From: UBA1738 sp045591565
Lineage (GTDB): Bacteria > Bacillota > Clostridia > UBA1381
NCBI GenBank assembly: GCA_045591565.1
Contig: JAZNTB010000100.1
Coordinates: 1 to 18,761, forward strand
Reading direction: 5' to 3'
Length of the DNA: 18,761 nucleotides
Below, piece by piece: positions 14,672 to 18,761 of the stretch. The notes under the pieces are model-generated. The model had not been told where the DNA came from. It saw only the letters and a program-made list of their open reading frames with translations, and did no database searches. Numbering within the stretch: the first letter of the stretch is position 1; the number at the start of each line of letters is the position of its first letter. The translations under genes and the position numbers were made by a program.

Positions 14672-15736
14672 ATGTTTGATAAGTTAGAAGCACTGGAAGA
14701 GCGGTTTTGCTTCGTGAACGAAAAACTGTCCGACCCTGATATAGTCAGTGATCAGGACGAATTTCGCAAATACTGCAAGGAAAACTCCGACCTTACTCCT
14801 ATTATAGAAAAATACCGTGAGTATAAGTCGGCGAAATCGACCATTTCCGAGTGCAAGGAACTTCTTGCAAGCGGAGATAAGGAGCTTGAAGAGCTTGCCA
14901 AGGCAGAGCTTTCGGACGCCGAGGATACCCTTGATAAGGTAAGCGCAGAGCTAAAAATTCTTCTGCTCCCCAAAGACCCCAATGACGACAAGAATGTTAT
15001 TATTGAAATCCGTGGCGGTACCGGCGGCGAGGAGGCGGCACTTTTTGCTGCAGACCTTTTCCGTATGTACACAATGTATGCTGAAAGTATGCGCTGGAAG
15101 ACCGAAATCCTTTCTTCCAACCCGACCGATATCGGCGGATACAAGGAAGTCACTTTCTCGGTTACCGGTCAGGGTGCTTATTCAAAATTCAAGTTTGAAA
15201 GCGGTGTACACCGTGTACAGAGGGTTCCATCAACAGAGTCGCAGGGCAGAATTCAGACCTCCGCAGCAACAGTTGCGGTGCTTCCTGAGGTAGAGGAGGT
15301 TGAAGTTGATATAAACCCTAACGACCTGCGAATTGATGTGTTCCGCGCAGGCGGCCCCGGCGGTCAGTGTGTAAATACCACCGACTCCGCCGTTCGTATA
15401 ACTCACCTGCCTACAGGCATTGTGGTTTCATGCCAGGACGAGAAATCACAATTTAAAAACAAAGACAAAGCAATGAAAATTCTTCGTTCACGCATATATG
15501 AGGAAATGGAGGCAAAGCGTCATTCGCAAATCGCCGACGAGCGAAAGTCACAAATCGGCTCGGGCGACCGAAGTGAGCGCATCCGCACCTATAACTTCCC
15601 TCAAAGTCGCGTGACCGACCACAGAATCAATCTTACACTTTATAAATTGGAGCAGATTTTAAATGGTTCGCTTGACGAACTGATTGATGCTCTTATAACC
15701 GCCGATCAGGCATCCAAGATGTCCGGCGAAGAATAA
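14672..15736 (+). CDS. prfA: Peptide chain release factor 1
   Basis: Class I release factor that reads UAA and UAG in the ribosomal A site and triggers peptidyl-tRNA hydrolysis. At 354 residues it has normal length. The codon-recognition motif is PST (186-188, in RVPSTESQGRI), the PxT form typical of RF1 and not the SPF of RF2. The catalytic loop is GGQ (230-232, in RAGGPGGQCVNTTDSAVR), whose Gln is the usual target of PrmC methylation. The N-terminal helical domain (1-100) and the C-terminal end are complete, with no RF2-type programmed frameshift. The ATG follows AAGGAG by 7 bases. Unlike many Firmicutes, prmC does not follow; 17 bases downstream is an acyl-CoA synthetase-like gene. Confidence 0.97.
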   Translation: MFDKLEALEERFCFVNEKLSDPDIVSDQDEFRKYCKENSDLTPIIEKYREYKSAKSTISECKELLASGDKELEELAKAELSDAEDTLDKVSAELKILLLPKDPNDDKNVIIEIRGGTGGEEAALFAADLFRMYTMYAESMRWKTEILSSNPTDIGGYKEVTFSVTGQGAYSKFKFESGVHRVQRVPSTESQGRIQTSAATVAVLPEVEEVEVDINPNDLRIDVFRAGGPGGQCVNTTDSAVRITHLPTGIVVSCQDEKSQFKNKDKAMKILRSRIYEEMEAKRHSQIADERKSQIGSGDRSERIRTYNFPQSRVTDHRINLTLYKLEQILNGSLDELIDALITADQASKMSGEE

Positions 15737-15753
15737 AAACGGAGGTAATCATA

Positions 15754-17346
15754 ATGGGAAAGAATTATCCTTACAACAAAATCGACCATGTTCGCGACCT
15801 AAAAGAGGTTGTGGTACGCGCAAGTGAAAAATACGGGAAGGACACTGCTTTCTGGTACACAATCGGCGGCAAACAGACTATTGTAAGCTATGAGCAGTTC
15901 AAGGACGATATATTTGCACTTGCAAGCTACTTCTACACAATCGGCTTAAAGGGCAGCAAAATTGCTCTTTACGCTGAAAACAGCTACGAGTGGATTGTTA
16001 CTTACTTTGCTGCCACCATCGGCTCAAATGTTATCGTGCCGCTTGACAAAGAATTAAAGCCTGCCGAGGCTGCAACACTATTCCGTGCATGTAGCGCCGA
16101 TATGCTTGTTTATTCAGCAAAGAAATCAGCACTGGCAGAAGAGCTCAGCGAAGAGCTTGCACACAGTCTGTGCTTCGACAGCTTTGAGGCGGCTCTTGAA
16201 AAAGGAACAGAAAACCTTGAAACAAGCGGAATTTTAGAAAATGAAATCGATGTTGAAGCACTTTGCTCAATTATCTATACATCAGGTACAACAGGCGACC
16301 CTAAGGGCGTTATGCTTTGCCAGAGAAATCTAATAACAGATATGATACGCTCAATGGAGACACTCTACTTCCCGAAAGGAACTGTTGCTGTTCTTCCGTT
16401 TAACCACACCTTTGGCTTTATGGCGTGCGTTTTATGTATGGTTCACGGCGGCTCACCGGTTTACATCAATCAGGGCCTCAAATATGTTCTTCACGATATC
16501 AAGGAGGCAAAACCCGGACACATCTCTGTTGTTCCTCTGTTTGTTGAAAACTTCTACAAAGGCATCTGGAAAAACGCTCAAAAAAGCGGCAAGGATAAGC
16601 TTTTAAAGAAAATGATTAAGGTTTCCAATGGTATGAGAAAAGTCGGCATCGATATGCGAAGAAAGCTTTTCAAGTCGGTTCTTGATGCCTTTGGCGGCAA
16701 CCTTGAAATGATTATCGCAGGCGGCGCTCCGTTATCTAGCGAGCTTGTAAACGGCTTTGATGATATCGGTATTCAGCTGATAAACGGCTACGGTATTTCC
16801 GAATGCTCACCTATCGTTTCCATTAACAGAGATAAGTGGTCAAAAATGGGCAGCGTAGGTCAGCACATCAATACGGTTCAAATTAAGACAATCAACAATA
16901 ATGAGGACGGTGAAGGCGAAATCTGCGTTAAGGGCGACATCGTTATGATGGGCTACTACAACAACCCTGAAGCCACTGCCGCTGCCTTTACAGAGGATGG
17001 CTGGTTCAACACAGGCGACCTCGGAAAGGTTGACGAGGACGGTTTTGTGTATATCACAGGCAGAAAGAAAAATATTATCATTCTTGAAAACGGAAAAAAT
17101 GTATACCCTGAAGAGCTTGAATACTTAATCGGTAAAATCGACGGAGTTACAGAGGCTCTTGTTTATGCCGAGGACGGCTATATCACCGCAGAAATCTACT
17201 GCGAAGATACCGAGAAAAAGGATGCTGTTACGGAAAATATAAAAAATGTATTGAACCCGACTGTTGCGCAGTATAAGCAGATTCGTAAAATCAAGTTCCG
17301 TGCAACAGAGTTCGACAAAACCACAACAAAGAAGATAAAGAGATAA
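15754..17346 (+). CDS. AMP-dependent synthetase/ligase, long-chain acyl-CoA synthetase-like
   Basis: Adenylate-forming enzyme expected to activate a carboxylic acid, most likely a fatty acid, through an acyl-AMP to a thioester. The 530 residues cover the whole ANL fold: the phosphate loop YTSGTTGDPKG (175-185), NGYGISE (344-350), GWFNTGDLG with the ribose-binding Asp422, the hinge region GRKKNIIILENGKNVYPEELE and the C-terminal catalytic-lysine motif TTTKKIKR right at the end. The hinge wording is that of FadD-like long-chain synthetases. No carrier-protein or transmembrane domain is attached. GGAGG is 8 bases before the ATG, and the gene is 17 bases after prfA and 16 before an SGNH hydrolase, so the three are probably co-transcribed. 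A fatty-acid recycling pair with the hydrolase is inference. Substrate and acceptor (CoA or ACP) cannot be read from sequence. Confidence 0.88.
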   Translation: MGKNYPYNKIDHVRDLKEVVVRASEKYGKDTAFWYTIGGKQTIVSYEQFKDDIFALASYFYTIGLKGSKIALYAENSYEWIVTYFAATIGSNVIVPLDKELKPAEAATLFRACSADMLVYSAKKSALAEELSEELAHSLCFDSFEAALEKGTENLETSGILENEIDVEALCSIIYTSGTTGDPKGVMLCQRNLITDMIRSMETLYFPKGTVAVLPFNHTFGFMACVLCMVHGGSPVYINQGLKYVLHDIKEAKPGHISVVPLFVENFYKGIWKNAQKSGKDKLLKKMIKVSNGMRKVGIDMRRKLFKSVLDAFGGNLEMIIAGGAPLSSELVNGFDDIGIQLINGYGISECSPIVSINRDKWSKMGSVGQHINTVQIKTINNNEDGEGEICVKGDIVMMGYYNNPEATAAAFTEDGWFNTGDLGKVDEDGFVYITGRKKNIIILENGKNVYPEELEYLIGKIDGVTEALVYAEDGYITAEIYCEDTEKKDAVTENIKNVLNPTVAQYKQIRKIKFRATEFDKTTTKKIKR

Positions 17347-17362
17347 CTTTTGGAGGAACAAA

Positions 17363-18094
17363 ATGAAAATCAAAGAAAAAATCCATCTGGACTACGATGG
17401 CTTAATTAAACACGGACCGATTAATATTGTCGCTTTTGGCGACAGTGTAACACACGGTGCGTTCGAAAAAGATGTACTTGACTACGAGGCTGCATACTGG
17501 AATCAGCTACGCAAGAAAATCCTTGAGGTGCGTGATTATGTGCCTGTTAACACAATTAATGCAGGTATCGGCGGAATAACCGCGTACGATTCCTTAGACA
17601 GAATTGAGAGTCAGGTGCTCACTCATAATCCCGACCTCGTTATCGTCTGCTTCGGTCTTAATGATGTTAACGGAGAGCTTGATGTATTCTGTTCCTCACT
17701 AAAGACTATCTTTGAAAAGCTAACAGCAATTGGTACTGATGTCATCTACCTGACACCGAATATGCTCAACACCTATGTTGACGAAGAAAACACTGCAGAA
17801 GTATTTATGGAATACGCCTACAAGACCGCAGAAATGCAAAACAACGGTCGAATGGATACTTTCATTCAGGAAGCAATAAAGGTTGCAGAGGAGGCAGGTA
17901 TTACCGTCTGTGACTGCTACGGTGAATGGAAAGAAATGAGCAAAACCAAGGACACAACCCAAATGCTTGCAAACCGCATAAACCACCCGACAAGGGAAAT
18001 GCATACATTCTTTGCAGATAGGCTGTTTAAGATAATTTTTGATGATACCATCACATCTGAGGCGCAAGACAGCAACACAATGTATCGCGGATAA
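17363..18094 (+). CDS. SGNH/GDSL family hydrolase
   Basis: Small esterase/lipase-fold protein of 243 residues with no signal peptide, so probably cytoplasmic. The four SGNH blocks are present: FGDSVTHG with the nucleophile Ser28, NAGIGG with the oxyanion Gly68, CFGLND with Asn100, and INHPT with His208. The usual Asp three residues before the His is Arg205 here, so the catalytic set may be a Ser-His pair or use another acid. TGGAGGA sits 5 bases before the ATG. It is the last gene of the prfA transcript, 16 bases after the acyl-activating ligase. It might release a fatty acid or acetyl group from a lipid or sugar that the ligase then handles, but the natural substrate is unknown. Confidence 0.87.
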   Translation: MKIKEKIHLDYDGLIKHGPINIVAFGDSVTHGAFEKDVLDYEAAYWNQLRKKILEVRDYVPVNTINAGIGGITAYDSLDRIESQVLTHNPDLVIVCFGLNDVNGELDVFCSSLKTIFEKLTAIGTDVIYLTPNMLNTYVDEENTAEVFMEYAYKTAEMQNNGRMDTFIQEAIKVAEEAGITVCDCYGEWKEMSKTKDTTQMLANRINHPTREMHTFFADRLFKIIFDDTITSEAQDSNTMYRG

Positions 18095-18111
18095 TTAAAC
18101 TGTATAAATTG

Positions 18112-18149
18112 AAAAAGAGGAATGTTTTAAACATCCCTCTTTTTATTTT
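18112..18149 (+). terminator. Intrinsic terminator of the prfA operon
   Basis: AAAAAGAGG (18112-18120) pairs with CCTCTTTTT (18136-18144). The stem continues inward with ATGTTT against AAACAT after one mismatch, and a T-rich tail follows. The A-run/T-run ends make it able to act on both strands. Confidence 0.9.
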
Positions 18150-18393
18150 ACCTCCCCAAACACAAAGCGGTTTGGGGCAAATTCATATCTTATATCTCTT
18201 GTTATTACATCATAATCCTCCAAAGCTGTATATGTAAGGAAACTTTCCAGTCCCATTTGCCTGTCGCAAAGCTCTACCTCCAAGGGTTCGGTGTTATCCA
18301 CGACTCTGCATAGATAGCGGGAAGCCCTAAAAATACAAGCTCTCCGGAAATCTTTTTGTATCCTACAAATGTCTTTTTATAAATGTTTTTTGC
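18143..18393 (-). pseudogene. Remnant of a GH36 alpha-galactosidase N-terminal domain, frameshifted
   Basis: On the minus strand, one frame (18393-18274) reads TFVGYKKISGELVFLGLPA and then IYAES before running into a stop at 18274. A second frame, continuing to a stop at 18143, reads VVDNTEPLEVELCDRQMGL, then ESFLTYTALEDYDVITRD. Joined near 18298-18306 by a one-base shift, they match the sheet region of GH36 alpha-galactosidases: ..I..GKP.L.GLPATY...TLEI.L.D...GL.V.L.YTVFEDYDVI.RS. Only about 65 of the roughly 700 residues of such an enzyme remain. There is no start codon, no catalytic domain and a tail (APNRFVFGEVK) that I cannot place. This is what fills most of the non-coding stretch between the prfA operon and the tRNA cluster. 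Confidence 0.75.
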
Positions 18394-18428
18394 TTAAAAT
18401 TTTTATAAATATTTTAAAATTTGTAGGA
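18361..18428. repeat. 10-bp inverted repeat around an AT-rich core
   Basis: TCCTACAAAT (18361-18370) and its exact complement ATTTGTAGGA (18419-18428) flank 48 AT-rich bases that contain an 11-bp direct repeat, TTTTTATAAAT, at 18374-18384 and 18400-18410. The left arm also forms a small palindrome, TTTGTA-TCC-TACAAA (18355-18369). Origin unknown: it could be a decayed mobile miniature element, or chance in very AT-rich DNA. Confidence 0.4.
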
Positions 18429-18497
18429 ATATTTAGTAAATAGGTGATATTTGAAGAATTTTAAACATAAATTAATATATTTACCGTTTTTCAAGGG

Positions 18498-18526
18498 TTG
18501 ACTTGTGGCTTTTAATATGCTATTAT
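18498..18526 (+). promoter_or_regulatory. Promoter of the tRNA cluster
   Basis: TTGACT (18498-18503), exactly 17 bases and TATTAT (18521-18526) with a TG extended -10 (18518-18519). Transcription would start near 18533, about 35 bases before the first tRNA. It is close to consensus, as expected for stable RNA genes. Confidence 0.88.
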
Positions 18527-18568
18527 ATATAAGTCGCTGACAGCAAGCTGCAGCGGAGGCCGAGCAAT

Positions 18569-18645
18569 CGGGATGTAGCGCAGTTTGGTAGCGCATCTGG
18601 TTTGGGACCAGAGGGCCGCAGGTTCGAATCCTGTCATCCCGACCA
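18569..18645 (+). tRNA. tRNA-Pro (UGG)
   Basis: A complete cloverleaf of 77 bases with an encoded CCA. Acceptor CGGGATG pairs with CATCCCG, D stem GCGC/GCGC, anticodon stem TCTGG/CCAGA around loop TTTGGGA with anticodon TGG at 18603-18605, and T arm GCAGG-TTCGAAT-CCTGT with one G-U pair. The discriminator base is A. It is the first gene of the cluster. Confidence 0.97.
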
Positions 18646-18662
18646 GACCTTTTTTAGTAAAC

Positions 18663-18738
18663 GGGAGTATAGCTCAGCTGGGAGAGCGTCTGCCTTACAA
18701 GCAGGATGTCACAGGTTCGAGCCCTGTTACTCCCACCA
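18663..18738 (+). tRNA. tRNA-Val (UAC)
   Basis: A complete cloverleaf of 76 bases with an encoded CCA. Acceptor GGGAGTA pairs with TACTCCC, D stem GCTC/GAGC, anticodon stem TCTGC/GCAGG (one T-G pair) around loop CTTACAA with anticodon TAC at 18696-18698, and T arm ACAGG-TTCGAGC-CCTGT. It lies 17 bases after tRNA-Pro. Confidence 0.97.
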
Positions 18739-18742
18739 TTAT

Positions 18743-18761
18743 GCTGGTGTAGCTCAATTGG
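18743..18761 (+). tRNA. tRNA, 3' truncated by the window end (possibly Thr)
   Basis: GCTGGTGTAGCTCAATTGG is the 5' end of a tRNA: a 7-base acceptor arm, TA, the D-stem GCTC and the conserved D-loop GG. It starts 4 bases after tRNA-Val. The anticodon is outside the window. The acceptor sequence resembles Firmicute tRNA-Thr, but identity cannot be proven from 19 bases. Confidence 0.8.

Noticed and set aside
18414..18596. 60-codon minus-strand open frame across the tRNA promoter and tRNA-Pro
   Set aside because: It runs antisense through a tRNA gene and its promoter and has no plausible ribosome binding site.
1..18761. Insertion sequences, prophage, CRISPR arrays or a defence island
   Set aside because: No transposase, integrase, phage structural gene, regularly spaced repeats or Cas/restriction motifs are visible; apart from the decayed segment near 18143-18428 the genes are ordinary chromosomal ones in tight operons.

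Overview
The window reads as core chromosome of a low-to-moderate GC anaerobic Firmicute, most likely class Clostridia (Oscillospirales/Ruminococcaceae-like). This is inferred from gene families and signals, not from a database search. The pointers are a CdaA/CdaR c-di-AMP pair, Hsp33, an RsfS-LeuRS pair, strong AGGAGG-type ribosome binding sites, -35/-10 promoters with TG-extended -10 boxes, a secreted protein joining a copper-amine-oxidase-like 'stalk' domain to a cohesin-like domain, and a Clostridia-style FadD-like ligase. I see no phage, insertion sequence, CRISPR array or defence system.

Layout. (1) 1-1880, plus: 3' part of a secreted-type alkaline phosphatase that enters from the left with its N-terminus missing. 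(2) 1916-4815, minus: a three-gene operon transcribed cdaA -> cdaR -> hslO, meeting the phosphatase at a shared bidirectional terminator. (3) 4819-4970: a divergent promoter region. (4) 4971-5987, plus: the stalk/cohesin-like secreted protein with its own promoter and terminator. (5) 6131-8895: rsfS-leuS, 2 bases apart, followed by htpG (8957-10798) after a 61-base gap that holds two mutually exclusive stems. (6) 10950-14567: gyrA, overlapped by a lipoprotein-like cyclophilin, then a second cyclophilin that is almost a copy of the first. (7) 14672-18094: prfA, a long-chain acyl-CoA synthetase-like ligase and an SGNH/GDSL hydrolase in one close-packed operon. (8) 18143-18393, minus: a short frameshifted remnant of a GH36 alpha-galactosidase. 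(9) 18498 to the end: a strong promoter driving a tRNA cluster (Pro-UGG, Val-UAC, and a third tRNA cut by the window edge).

Functionally most of the window is information processing and protein quality control: RsfS, LeuRS, RF1 and tRNAs (translation), GyrA (topology), and HtpG, Hsp33 and two prolyl isomerases (folding). Alongside these are c-di-AMP signalling and a few surface or lipid functions. I found no convincing wholly new system. The items most worth a second look are the alpha-galactosidase fossil, the nearly identical cyclophilin pair coupled to gyrA, the replacement of glmM by hslO beside cdaA-cdaR, the stalk/cohesin-like protein, and the interleaved stems before htpG.
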